8,251 nucleotides of DNA. It comes from Bacteroidota bacterium. GTDB lineage: Bacteria > Bacteroidota > Bacteroidia > Chitinophagales > Chitinophagaceae. Shown in pieces: positions 1 through 7,079 of the stretch. Made by a program: the position numbers and the translations under genes. Positions within the stretch are counted from its first letter, which is position 1. The number at the start of each line of letters is the position of its first letter. A model generated the notes under the pieces. It was not told the origin of the DNA. It saw only the letters and a list, made by a program, of their open reading frames with translations, and searched no databases. Location: contig CANFLP010000082.1 of NCBI GenBank assembly GCA_947447835.1, positions 1-8,251 on the forward strand, in the 5' to 3' direction.

Positions 1-1
1 A

Positions 2-375
2 CCAGCTAAAAAAGCGGCACCAGCTAAAAAGGCAGCACCTGCAAAGGCACCAGCTAAAGCTCCTGCTAAAAAGGTAGTAGCTCCTGCAAAGGCACCTGCT
101 AAAGCTCCTGTAAAAGCAGCTCCTGCTAAAAAGTTAGTAGCTCCTGCAAAAGCACCAGCAAAAGTGGTTGCCAAACCAGCAGCACCTGCTAAAGCTCCCA
201 TTAAAAAGGCGGTACCAGTAAAAGCGGCAGTTAAACCAACAGCTAAACCTACAGCACCTGCTAAACCAGTTGCTCCAGTAAAGCCAGTTGAAAAATACGT
301 TCCTCCAGCTAAGCCAGTTCCTAAAATACCAACTCCTCCTGTAAAGCCAGTACGTAAAACGGCTGAACCTATCAA
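2..375 (+). repeat. Low-complexity Ala/Lys/Pro coding repeat
   Basis: This is a degenerate repeat of short units coding for PAK, KAP and KPV steps, made of variants of GCACCTGCTAAA. Its register shifts by multiples of 15 bp: the string GCAAAGGCACC or its near copy recurs at 42, 87 and 147. It encodes a basic, probably disordered tail. Such tracts expand and contract by slippage, so length may vary between strains. Confidence 0.8.
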
Positions 376-871
376 GGACGTGAAAGTTCCAAAGATTAAC
401 GTAAAAAGTAGTGTACCCTATCAACCAGGTTATGTGCCAATGGAAAAGAGAAAAGAAGTTGAAAGATCAACAGAAACTTTAGTAAAGTATTCAGACGCAG
501 AGTTAGCTGAGTTTAAAGATTTAATTTCTCGCAAATTAGATGCAGCTAAAAAAGAGCTGGTTTATTTACAAGGCTTAATTACGCGTAAGGATGAATTAGG
601 TGGGGATAATGATGATGCAAGATATATGACAATGGAAGATGGTAGTGTGAGTATGGAAAGAGAGCAATTAGGTCAAATGGCTAGTCGTCAAATTACCTTC
701 ATCGACCACTTGGAGAAAGCCTTAATGCGCATTCAAAATAAAACCTATGGTATTTGTAGAGTAACGGGCTTGTTAATTAGCAAGGATCGTTTACGCGCTG
801 TACCTCATGCTACTTTAAGTTTAGAAGCTAAGTTGGGTTATGTAAAAAATAGCACAAACACTGCAGACTAA
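2..871 (+). CDS. DksA/TraR-like regulator with long Ala/Lys/Pro-rich N-terminal tail (5' end outside window)
   Basis: The frame is open from base 2, so the gene starts upstream; 289 residues are visible. Residues 1 to about 135 are low-complexity Ala, Lys, Pro and Val (PAKKAAPAKAP-type repeats), strongly basic and resembling histone H1-type tails. From about residue 160 there is a helical, coiled-coil-like segment (YSDAELAEFKDLI...), an acidic stretch (GGDNDDARYMTMEDG), and a C-terminal block matching the DksA zinc-finger region (RIQNKTYGICRVTG, then RLRAVPHATLSLEAK). Only the first of the four expected cysteines remains (codon 755-757); the others are replaced by T, S and A, so zinc binding is unlikely. 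Family members bind the RNA polymerase secondary channel and tune rRNA and stress promoters; that role is inferred here. A GTG at 164 could mimic a start, but the repeat continues unbroken upstream of it. An A/T-flanked terminator follows 20 bp after the stop. Confidence 0.85.
   Translation, partial: PAKKAAPAKKAAPAKAPAKAPAKKVVAPAKAPAKAPVKAAPAKKLVAPAKAPAKVVAKPAAPAKAPIKKAVPVKAAVKPTAKPTAPAKPVAPVKPVEKYVPPAKPVPKIPTPPVKPVRKTAEPIKDVKVPKINVKSSVPYQPGYVPMEKRKEVERSTETLVKYSDAELAEFKDLISRKLDAAKKELVYLQGLITRKDELGGDNDDARYMTMEDGSVSMEREQLGQMASRQITFIDHLEKALMRIQNKTYGICRVTGLLISKDRLRAVPHATLSLEAKLGYVKNSTNTAD
59..178 (+). repeat. 60-bp tandem duplication inside the tail repeat
   Basis: Bases 59-96 and 119-156 match with two differences (74 G against 134 T, and 91 G against 151 A), a spacing of exactly 60 bp or 20 codons. 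The second halves of the two units have diverged. This suggests a fairly recent in-frame duplication within an older repeat tract. Confidence 0.7.
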
Positions 872-890
872 GTTTACAGCATACATAATT

Positions 891-923
891 AAAAAGCCCT
901 GATAAAACTATCGGGGCTTTTTT
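891..923. terminator. Bidirectional Rho-independent terminator between the dksA-like gene and the ABC exporter gene
   Basis: A 14-bp stem (891-904 with 909-922) closes on the loop AAAC. One G-U wobble occurs on one strand. The stem is flanked by A5 on the left and T6 on the right, so either transcript ends in a U run. It sits between the stop at 871 and the convergent stop at 973. Confidence 0.9.
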
Positions 924-972
924 GTATCCTAAAACTAAAATTTAGGGTCCTTGAATTTTTAATTAGGGCAAT

Positions 973-2790
973 TTATTTTACTTCCTGCATCTCAATTAAC
1001 TTTCTGTAATAGCCGTTTTGCGCAAGTAATTCATCATGATTACCGCGTTCTACAATCGTACCTTTTTGTAATACGATAATTTCGTCTGCGTGACGAATGG
1101 TTGAAAGTCGGTGTGCAATAACAATAGAGGTTCTATTTTGCATCATATTATTAATTGCATCTTGAACTAATTTCTCACTCTCTGTATCTAAAGCTGATGT
1201 TGCCTCGTCCAAGATAAGAATAGGAGGATTTTTAAGTACCGCTCTTGCAATGGTTAAGCGTTGACGTTCACCACCACTTAACTTGCTACCACGGTCTCCA
1301 ATGATTGTTTGAAAGCCATCTTCTTTTTTAGAAATAAAATCGTAGGCGTTCGCAATTTTAGCCGCCTCTATAATTTCAGCCTCGGTAGCATCTGGTTTAC
1401 CTAATGCAATATTTGCAGCAATCGTATCATTAAACAATATAGGCTCTTGCGTAACGATACTTATTTGTTGTCTTAAACTCGTTAAACTATAGTCCTTAAT
1501 ATTTTTGCCGTCGATATATAAATGACCATTACTTACATCATGAAAACGTGGAACCAGATCGGCCAAAGTACTTTTACCAGCGCCAGAGGAGCCAACCAAT
1601 GCAATGGTTTTCCCTTTTTGTATGGTTAAATTAATATTATCTAAAATGGTAGTATCCTGATAAAAGAACTGTACGTTTTCAAATTGAATGGCATCTTTAA
1701 AGCCAGTTAATTCAATTGGGTTTAAAGGCTCTTCTACAACAATAGGTGCTTCTAATACCTCGTTTAATCTGTCTAAGGTAGCAGTTCCTCTGTTCACGTT
1801 ATAAACCGCTTGGGACAAGGCTTTCGCAGGGTTGATGATTTGTGAGAATAATGCAACATATCCAATAAAAGAACTTCCTGATAATATTTCATGGCTCAAA
1901 ACCAACCTGCCTCCAAACCAAAGTACGCAACACAAAATGATAACGCCTAAAGATTCGGAAAGTGGAGAGGCTAAGTCGCGTCGGTATAAAATTTTATTCT
2001 TAATCAAGAAAATTTCGTCAACTAATCCAAAGAAACTTTTCTTCACTCTTCCCTCCGCATTAAACGCTTTTATAATTCTTAAGCCAGTTAAAGTCTCTTC
2101 CATTTGAGACATAATTTCACCCCATTTAACCTGTGCCCTATTGGTTTGTTTTTTTAAGCTTCTGCCAATTCTTCCAACAATTAATCCAGCTAGTGGTAAT
2201 AAAACAAAAACGAATAATGTAAGCTTAACGCTAATGGCAAACAAAACAATAATAATGCCAATAATATTTAAAGGCTCTTTAATCATGCCTTCTAATGCAC
2301 CAATAATTGAAGTTTCCAATTCTGCAATATCATTAGAGGATCTACTTAAAATATCTCCTTTGCGTTGCTCGGTAAAATAGCCAATAGGTAATTGTAAAAT
2401 TTTATTATAAAGCAATTTTGAATACTTTCTGGTAACTGCATTTCGGATAGGGGCCAAAAAGTAAAAGGATAGGTATAAGAACAAGTTTTTTAACAATACG
2501 GCTCCAATAATACCAAAGCAAATCCAACCTAAGGCATACACTTTTCCATACTTGGCAATATTGGTTTGAAGGAAACCGTACACAACATCTTTAATACTAC
2601 CAGTACTTGCAGTTGCTGCTTTTACTACCCCGGTTAATTCATTGCTGCCAAAAATCAAATCCATAAATGGCATTAGCATACTTAGAGAAAACAAGCTAAA
2701 AATAATGGAAAGGGTAATAAACAGGGTATACAGACCCATATAAGCCTTGTATTCCTTTATATAACTAACGATTCGTATAAATTTCTTCAT
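973..2790 (-). CDS. MsbA-type ABC exporter, fused permease and ATPase
   Basis: This 605-residue half-transporter has an N-terminal membrane domain (about residues 1-320, about six helices) followed by a nucleotide-binding domain. All motifs are intact: Walker A GSSGAGKS near residue 399, Q-loop VTQEP, signature LSGGERQ near 504, Walker B ILILDEATSALD near 523-534, and H-loop IAHRLST near 559. Length and order fit the homodimeric type IV exporters of the MsbA/lipid A flippase group, which move lipids or drugs across the inner membrane. The substrate cannot be read from sequence, so msbA is not assigned. I chose the ATG at 2788-2790 (MKKFIRIV); the reading frame runs ten codons further up to a TTG at 2820, but that would cover the likely -7 element. 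No Shine-Dalgarno sequence is visible. It is divergent from rbfA and transcribed alone. Confidence 0.93.
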   Translation of the reverse strand: MKKFIRIVSYIKEYKAYMGLYTLFITLSIIFSLFSLSMLMPFMDLIFGSNELTGVVKAATASTGSIKDVVYGFLQTNIAKYGKVYALGWICFGIIGAVLLKNLFLYLSFYFLAPIRNAVTRKYSKLLYNKILQLPIGYFTEQRKGDILSRSSNDIAELETSIIGALEGMIKEPLNIIGIIIVLFAISVKLTLFVFVLLPLAGLIVGRIGRSLKKQTNRAQVKWGEIMSQMEETLTGLRIIKAFNAEGRVKKSFFGLVDEIFLIKNKILYRRDLASPLSESLGVIILCCVLWFGGRLVLSHEILSGSSFIGYVALFSQIINPAKALSQAVYNVNRGTATLDRLNEVLEAPIVVEEPLNPIELTGFKDAIQFENVQFFYQDTTILDNINLTIQKGKTIALVGSSGAGKSTLADLVPRFHDVSNGHLYIDGKNIKDYSLTSLRQQISIVTQEPILFNDTIAANIALGKPDATEAEIIEAAKIANAYDFISKKEDGFQTIIGDRGSKLSGGERQRLTIARAVLKNPPILILDEATSALDTESEKLVQDAINNMMQNRTSIVIAHRLSTIRHADEIIVLQKGTIVERGNHDELLAQNGYYRKLIEMQEVK

Positions 2791-2817
2791 ATATAAACTA
2801 TTCCACGGAATAATCAG

Positions 2818-2845
2818 CAAAGTAACTAATTTTACAGCGAATCAA
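2818..2845 (-). promoter_or_regulatory. Possible Bacteroidota-type promoter for the ABC exporter
   Basis: On the minus strand TTACTTTG (2818-2825) is one mismatch from TAnnTTTG, with a TTG (2843-2845) 17 bp upstream where the usual spacing is about 19 bp. A start of transcription about 20 nt before the ATG at 2790 would follow. The call rests on consensus only. Confidence 0.35.
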
Positions 2846-2859
2846 CGATTTTGATTATT

Positions 2860-3204
2860 ATGGAAGAAGGTAAAAGACAAAAACAGGTGGCGGGTGCAAT
2901 TCAGACCACCATGAACGACATATTTTTAAAATTAGGTCTCACTATTGTAGATGGAGGAATGGTTTCTATATCCTCAGTGAAAGTGACGCCCGATTTATTA
3001 GAAGCTAGAATTTATTTAAGTTTATTTCAGGTAAATGACCAAGCTGCTTGTTTTAAAAAAATTAAAGCACAGGAGTGGGAGATTAAGAAAAGACTAGGTG
3101 CTGAAATGAAACACCAATTAAGACGTATTCCTGTTTTACACTTTTATTTAGATGACACATTGGACTATGTGTTCAAAATGGAAGAGATTCTTAAAAATTT
3201 ATAA
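2860..3204 (+). CDS. rbfA: Ribosome-binding factor A
   Basis: RbfA is a small KH-fold protein that binds the 30S subunit during late 16S rRNA maturation and cold adaptation. The 114-residue product has the family's shape: an N-terminal helix beginning KRQKQVAGAIQTTMNDIF, a strand region GLTIVDGGMVSISSVKVTPDL with the EARIYLSLF strand, and the C-terminal RRIPVLHFYLDDTLDYVFKMEEIL segment, which is the most diagnostic part (the usual form is P-x-L-x-F-x-x-D). Length is typical. I chose the ATG at 2860 rather than the in-frame TTG at 2851, as the family's conserved helix starts only a few residues in. There is no Shine-Dalgarno sequence. Its TAA abuts the GTG of the next gene with no gap, so the two are almost surely one transcript. 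A TTTG (2850-2853) six bases before the ATG may be a poor -7 element, or chance. Confidence 0.93.
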   Translation: MEEGKRQKQVAGAIQTTMNDIFLKLGLTIVDGGMVSISSVKVTPDLLEARIYLSLFQVNDQAACFKKIKAQEWEIKKRLGAEMKHQLRRIPVLHFYLDDTLDYVFKMEEILKNL

Positions 3205-4419
3205 GTGCATCTTTTATTTGCATGGCGTTATTTTAGAGGCAAGTACGCTTTTCAGGCAATTCAAATAATTGCATGGGTAAGTGTTTTTGCTATAGCCATT
3301 GGCACTGCAGCACTCATTACAATCTTAAGTGTATCTAATGGATTTACATCAGTTGTAAAAAGTTTGTATGCCGATTTTTATGCTGATGTTCGTATTAGCC
3401 CCAAACAAGGAAAATTTTTCTCTATTCATGATGCGCAATACAATCAATTAAAAAATGTAAAAGGCATTAAGGCAATTAGTAAGGTTGTAGAAAATAGAGC
3501 ACTATTGGTAAAAGACGGATTTCAAACCGTTGCTTTAGTGAAAGGAGTAGAAAATGCATATGGGAATATCAATCAAATAAGCAAGTATTTAAAACGAGGT
3601 GAGTGTGCCATAGGTACCGAGCAGACACCTATGTTTATAATGGGAATTGGAATTGAACAAAAGTTAGGTTTAATGCAACACTTACTTGGAGATACGATTC
3701 AAGTGTATGCAGTAAATAGGTCTGGCAAAGCCGTGACGCAAATTGGACAATTAAATACCTTAAATGTACAAGAGTCTGGCGCTTTTTCGGTTCAGCAGGA
3801 ATTTGACGATCAATATGTATTTACCAATGCCGCGTTTGCGCAATACCTATTTGATTTAAAACCAGAGGAGGTTACTGCTATTGAAATAGCAGTAAATAAA
3901 GGCAGCGAGGACATGGTGATAAAACAAGTTGAGGAAATAATGGGTGCTGGATTTTGGGTAAGAAATAAATATCAGCAAAACATAGATTTATACCGAATCA
4001 TGCAAGTAGAAAAATGGATTATCTTTTGCATACTAGCATTGATTATGATGGTGGCGTCATTCAATTTGGTGGGTGCTTTAACTATGTTGGTTTTAGAAAA
4101 ACAAAAAGACATTCATGTGTTAAACGCAATGGGAGCAACACAATGGGACATACAAAAAATATTTTTATTACTATCGGGTGTGATGGCATTAATGGGGGCC
4201 TTGATTGGCGGCGGCTTAGCAAGTTTATTTTGCTGGTTACAATATAAATACCACTTTATTAAATTGGGTGGAAGCTCATTTATCATTGATTACTACCCTA
4301 TACAACCTATGGTTATTGATTATTTCGCCATTATGTTATTGGTTATTATCATTGCCTTATTAGCAGGATGGATTCCATCGCGCAAAGCAGCTGCAAAAAT
4401 TTACGAAAGGGTTGTGTAA
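3205..4419 (+). CDS. FtsX-like ABC permease of the LolC/LolE family
   Basis: This is a 404-residue inner-membrane permease. In the Lol system such subunits pair with the ATPase LolD to release lipoproteins from the inner membrane to the carrier LolA; here that role is inferred from family. A first membrane helix lies at about residues 20-42 and ends in the family-typical ILSVSNGF. A large periplasmic domain follows to about 268. Three helices then lie at about 271-298, 317-345 and 373-392. The cytoplasmic loop EKQKDIHVLNAMGA matches the coupling loop that contacts the ATPase, and the C-terminus GWIPSRKAAAKIYE is typical of FtsX-like permeases. The start is GTG, directly after the rbfA TAA; the N-terminus aligns with relatives from the first residues (FAWRYFRGKYAFQAIQIIAW), which supports it. 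Translation is probably coupled to rbfA. No lolD is in the window. Confidence 0.88.
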   Translation: MHLLFAWRYFRGKYAFQAIQIIAWVSVFAIAIGTAALITILSVSNGFTSVVKSLYADFYADVRISPKQGKFFSIHDAQYNQLKNVKGIKAISKVVENRALLVKDGFQTVALVKGVENAYGNINQISKYLKRGECAIGTEQTPMFIMGIGIEQKLGLMQHLLGDTIQVYAVNRSGKAVTQIGQLNTLNVQESGAFSVQQEFDDQYVFTNAAFAQYLFDLKPEEVTAIEIAVNKGSEDMVIKQVEEIMGAGFWVRNKYQQNIDLYRIMQVEKWIIFCILALIMMVASFNLVGALTMLVLEKQKDIHVLNAMGATQWDIQKIFLLLSGVMALMGALIGGGLASLFCWLQYKYHFIKLGGSSFIIDYYPIQPMVIDYFAIMLLVIIIALLAGWIPSRKAAAKIYERVV

Positions 4420-4488
4420 AAAAGTAGTCTTAATAAAATCAAAAATTTTCAGAACTTCTTTTCCTTAGTATATCAAAAAGAGGTTAAA

Positions 4489-4523
4489 TTATAAAGCCGC
4501 AGTGTTTAGTTGCGGCTTTATAA
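4489..4523. terminator. Bidirectional hairpin between the LolC/E gene and the transketolase gene
   Basis: A perfect 13-bp stem (4489-4501 with 4511-4523) encloses a 9-base loop. The core is ATAAAGCCGCA / TGCGGCTTTAT. The T run after the stem is short (TTTAT), so it is a weaker intrinsic terminator than the other two in this window. It lies between two converging genes and probably serves both. Confidence 0.75.
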
Positions 4524-4541
4524 GTATTATTCGTGGAAGGA

Positions 4542-5381
4542 TTAGTAATCCCCTAAAGTTTCTTCTAGTTGACCAAGTGCTTTCGCTAATTGCTCATCGT
4601 TTGGTGCAATGCCATGCCACTCGTGGCCTGTTTCCATAAAGTCAACACCTTTACCCATCGTAGTTTTCATTAAGATAACAATGGGCTTGCCTTGACCTGT
4701 TAAAGATTTTGCTTTATCTAAAGTAGCCACAATCTCATCCATATTGTGTCCATCCATATGCAATACGGTCCAATGGAAAGCTTTGAATTTATCTTCTAAG
4801 CTATCTAAGTTTAGCACCTTGCTTAATGGTCCGTCAATTTGTTGGCCGTTCACGTCAATGGTAGCAATATAGTTATCTACTTTATTGTGTGCAGCAAACA
4901 TAATCGCTTCCCAGTTTTGTCCTTCTTGTAATTCACCATCACCATGTAAAGAATAAACGGTGCGATCGTCGCCATTGTATTTTTTAGAAAGCGCAGCACC
5001 AATTGCAACACTCATGCCTTGACCTAAAGAACCACTTGCAATACGAATACCAGGAAGGTGCTCGTGTGTAGTAGGGTGTCCTTGTAATCGAGAATTAATC
5101 ATACGAAAAGTAGATAATTCTTTTACATCAAAATAACCTGATCTAGACAATACAGAATAAAATACTGGAGAGATATGACCGTTGGATAAAAAGAATAAAT
5201 CTTCGCCTTTACCATCCATTTTAAAGTTGGTGTCAATTTTCATTACTTTAAAATACAATGCAGTCAAAAAATCGGCACAACCCAAAGAACCGCCTGGGTG
5301 ACCACTTTGTTGAGCATGTACCATTCTTACGATGTCTCTTCTAACTTGAGAAGCAATTTTGGTTAATTCAGTTGTTGCCAT
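4542..5381 (-). CDS. Transketolase, N-terminal (thiamine diphosphate-binding) half
   Basis: Transketolase moves two-carbon ketol units between sugar phosphates in the pentose phosphate pathway. This 279-residue product covers only the first domain. It shows HAQQSGHPGGSLGCAD near the N-terminus, FLSNGHISPVFYSVL, GHPTTHEHLPGIRIASGSLGQG, and the thiamine diphosphate/Mg motif GDGELQEGQNWEA followed by IDVNGQQIDG. It ends naturally at ETLGDY, as known stand-alone N-terminal subunits do, so it is a split gene rather than a broken one. Activity would need the pyrimidine-binding/C-terminal half as a second subunit. That partner is commonly adjacent; here both neighbours are unrelated genes on the opposite strand. 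I chose the ATG at 5379-5381 (MATTELTK) over a TTG seven codons upstream, which falls in the -7 box. Confidence 0.92.
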   Translation of the reverse strand: MATTELTKIASQVRRDIVRMVHAQQSGHPGGSLGCADFLTALYFKVMKIDTNFKMDGKGEDLFFLSNGHISPVFYSVLSRSGYFDVKELSTFRMINSRLQGHPTTHEHLPGIRIASGSLGQGMSVAIGAALSKKYNGDDRTVYSLHGDGELQEGQNWEAIMFAAHNKVDNYIATIDVNGQQIDGPLSKVLNLDSLEDKFKAFHWTVLHMDGHNMDEIVATLDKAKSLTGQGKPIVILMKTTMGKGVDFMETGHEWHGIAPNDEQLAKALGQLEETLGDY

Positions 5382-5399
5382 ATAATTGTGTCTATGCTG

Positions 5400-5429
5400 C
5401 AAAGATAGATAAAAAAAAGACTTATGCAG
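5400..5429 (-). promoter_or_regulatory. Likely promoter of the transketolase gene
   Basis: On the minus strand TATCTTTG (5400-5407) matches TAnnTTTG exactly. A CTG (5427-5429), one mismatch from TTG, lies 19 bp upstream, the expected -33 position. The leader would be about 12 nt, with no Shine-Dalgarno sequence. Confidence 0.5.
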
Positions 5430-5453
5430 AATACTATGATTTGCTTAGCTTTG
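5424..5453 (+). promoter_or_regulatory. Likely promoter of frr
   Basis: TAGCTTTG (5446-5453) matches the Bacteroidota -7 consensus TAnnTTTG exactly, and ATG (5424-5426) stands in for TTG 19 bp upstream. Transcription would begin near 5460, leaving about 13 nt before the start codon at 5473. Confidence 0.5.
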
Positions 5454-5472
5454 TACACTCAAATAATTCAAT

Positions 5473-6036
5473 ATGTCAGAGGAATTAAACAAAGTAATAA
5501 CTGAGGCGGAAAGTGGCATGAAAAAGGCCATCAATCACTTGGAAATAGAGATTTCTAAAATCCGAGCTGGGAAAGCCTCTCCTTCAATCTTAGAGGGCGT
5601 GAACGTAGATTATTATGGTACTCCAACCCCAATTAGCCAGGTTGCCAATGTTCAAGTATTAGATACAAGAACTATTAGCATTCAGCCATGGGAAAAGAAT
5701 ATGCTTGCCTTGATTGAAAGAGCTATTATGGCAGCAAATATTGGAATAACGCCACAAAATGACGGTATCAATATTCGATTGTTCATGCCACCATTAACCG
5801 AAGAGCGTCGTAAGGAATTATTTAAGAAAGCAGCGGGCGAGGGTGAGCATAGTAAAGTGGCTATTCGTAATATTCGCAGAGACCATATTGAGAAAGTGAA
5901 GAAGTTACAAAAAGATGGGGCTAGCGAAGATATTTGCAAGGGTGCTGAAGACGAAATCCAAGCATTAACCGACAAGCATATCGTATTAGTAGACAAGCAT
6001 CTTGAAACAAAAGAAAAAGAAATCATGACTGTATAA
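5473..6036 (+). CDS. frr: Ribosome recycling factor
   Basis: The ribosome recycling factor works with EF-G to split the post-termination ribosome. The 187-residue length is standard (about 185). The sequence carries the family's hallmarks in order: the first long helix with KAINHLEIEISKIRAGKASP, the beta domain opening LEGVNVDYYGTPTPISQVANV (residues about 37-57), ISIQPWEK, ANIGITPQNDGINIRLFMPPLTEERR, and the helix with KVAIRNIRRDHIEKVKK. The protein ends in the two long helices expected of the three-helix bundle. The stop is doubled (TAA TAG). The gene stands alone between a divergent and a convergent neighbour; the usual partner pyrH is not next to it. No Shine-Dalgarno sequence precedes the ATG, which sits behind an AT-rich short leader. 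Confidence 0.97.
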   Translation: MSEELNKVITEAESGMKKAINHLEIEISKIRAGKASPSILEGVNVDYYGTPTPISQVANVQVLDTRTISIQPWEKNMLALIERAIMAANIGITPQNDGINIRLFMPPLTEERRKELFKKAAGEGEHSKVAIRNIRRDHIEKVKKLQKDGASEDICKGAEDEIQALTDKHIVLVDKHLETKEKEIMTV

Positions 6037-6064
6037 TAGTAAACAGTATTTGTAACGATATAAT

Positions 6065-6098
6065 AAAAAAAATGCCCTCAGTTGAGGGCATTTTTTTT
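6065..6098. terminator. Bidirectional Rho-independent terminator between frr and the EamA gene
   Basis: The stem pairs 6065-6079 with 6084-6098 (A8 TGCCCTC / GAGGGCA T8) around the loop AGTT. Eight A on one side and eight T on the other give a U tail in both directions. It is the strongest terminator in the window, 28 bp after the frr stop and 18 bp before the stop of the convergent gene. Confidence 0.95.
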
Positions 6099-6116
6099 AT
6101 GCGAATATGTTAAAGA

Positions 6117-7025
6117 TTAAACAGCATTTCTTTTGCGTAAAAACGGAATAAAGTTAAAGTTGCCACGGTTAACAATATACACCCCTAACAAGATTAATCC
6201 TAAGCAAGCCACTTGCATTAGACTTAGCGATTCGCCGTCTAATAGACCCCATGCCACTGCAATCACAGGAATGCCATAGGTTACAAGTGACCCAAATAAT
6301 ATACCAGCACGTTTTACTAAAAAATAAAATAATATAGTGGCAATGGAAGTGCCTACAATGCCAAGCACACTGCTTGCTAGTAAAGAACGCAAAACAACAG
6401 GATTGCTAAATTGGTTATTAAAATAGCCTGTAAAATACAACACGGAGAGGCTAGGAATAATTAAAAAAGCAAATGCAATGGATGCAATATTTAGGGAGCC
6501 CATATTTTGCATGTACCTACCTACTAAGTTTACGTTAATACCGTAAAATAAAGTCGCTAACAATACTAGTCCAGCAAAGGATAAGTTATGTAGGCTCACG
6601 TCTTTGCCTGCAGCCAATAAAAAGCTCAATCCTATAAACCCAATAATCATTCCGATTACTTTTACTAAGCTAGTTTGAATATTAAAAAATAGCACTCCAA
6701 CTATGATGGTAAACATAGGTGTCAAGGAATTTAGTATTCCAGCAAGCGAGCTATCAATTTGAGTTTCGGCAATGCAAAAAAGGTAGGCAGGAATAAAATT
6801 ACCAAGCACCCCAGACAAAATCACTAACCCCATTTTACTTTTAGGGATTAATCTAAATGCTTTAAAAGCAAATGGCAAAAGAATAACGCCAGCCGATAGC
6901 ATTCTTAATGAGGCCACTTGGTAAGGTGTAAAAGCTTTTAAACCTTCTTTCATAAGAATAAAGGAACTTCCCCAAACAATCGAAAGGAGGGCAAATACAA
7001 GCCAATTGGTCCACTTCTGATGCAT
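6117..7025 (-). CDS. EamA/DMT-superfamily permease
   Basis: The 302-residue protein is hydrophobic throughout, with about ten membrane helices arranged as two EamA repeats (about residues 8-138 and 150-287). The first repeat has the signature WGSSFILMKEGL followed by TPYQVASLRMLSAG, and the turn GVLGNFIPAYLFCIAETQIDSSLAGIL. The second has TLFYGINVNLVGRY and ILFYFLVKRAGILFGSLVTYGIPVIAV-type segments. The C-terminus is a short basic tail (FLRKRNAV). Members are inner-membrane drug/metabolite exporters or importers; the substrate cannot be told from sequence and nothing next to it hints at one. The ATG at 7023-7025 fits the usual family start. No Shine-Dalgarno sequence is visible. Single-gene unit, divergent from scpA. 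Confidence 0.92.
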   Translation of the reverse strand: MHQKWTNWLVFALLSIVWGSSFILMKEGLKAFTPYQVASLRMLSAGVILLPFAFKAFRLIPKSKMGLVILSGVLGNFIPAYLFCIAETQIDSSLAGILNSLTPMFTIIVGVLFFNIQTSLVKVIGMIIGFIGLSFLLAAGKDVSLHNLSFAGLVLLATLFYGINVNLVGRYMQNMGSLNIASIAFAFLIIPSLSVLYFTGYFNNQFSNPVVLRSLLASSVLGIVGTSIATILFYFLVKRAGILFGSLVTYGIPVIAVAWGLLDGESLSLMQVACLGLILLGVYIVNRGNFNFIPFLRKRNAV

Positions 7026-7041
7026 CTACTAATAATTTGTC

Positions 7042-7049
7042 CAAAGATG
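7042..7049 (-). promoter_or_regulatory. Possible -7 element for the EamA gene
   Basis: On the minus strand CATCTTTG is one mismatch from TAnnTTTG and lies 16 bases before the ATG, the same spacing as at tkt and frr. No TTG is visible at the -33 position, so support is weak. Confidence 0.3.
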
Positions 7050-7079
7050 CTCCATTTTTACTTAAAAGTGGATAAATAA

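Noticed and set aside
134..424. 96-codon minus-strand open frame rich in Trp, Phe, Tyr, Arg and Cys
   Set aside because: It is the antisense of the Ala/Lys/Pro repeat; the skewed composition follows from the repeat's codons, and there is no promoter or family likeness.
164..871. GTG at 164 as the start of the DksA-like gene
   Set aside because: The same frame and the same repeat run unbroken to the left edge of the window, so the real start is upstream.
1832..2380. Two plus-strand open frames (1832-2107 and 2141-2380) opposite the ABC exporter
   Set aside because: They lie wholly inside a gene with all ABC motifs intact and show no recognisable domain.
2791..2859. TTG starts extending the ABC exporter to 2820 and rbfA to 2851
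   Set aside because: The added residues are not typical of either family, and good ATG codons lie just downstream.
4014..4247. 77-codon frame inside the LolC/E permease gene
   Set aside because: Out-of-frame shadow of a membrane segment that fits the permease family in the other frame.
5682..6026. 114-codon minus-strand frame inside frr
   Set aside because: Antisense shadow of a highly conserved gene; no independent support.
6862..7044. 60-codon minus-strand frame overlapping the start of the EamA gene
   Set aside because: It overlaps the well-supported EamA start in another frame and has no family likeness.
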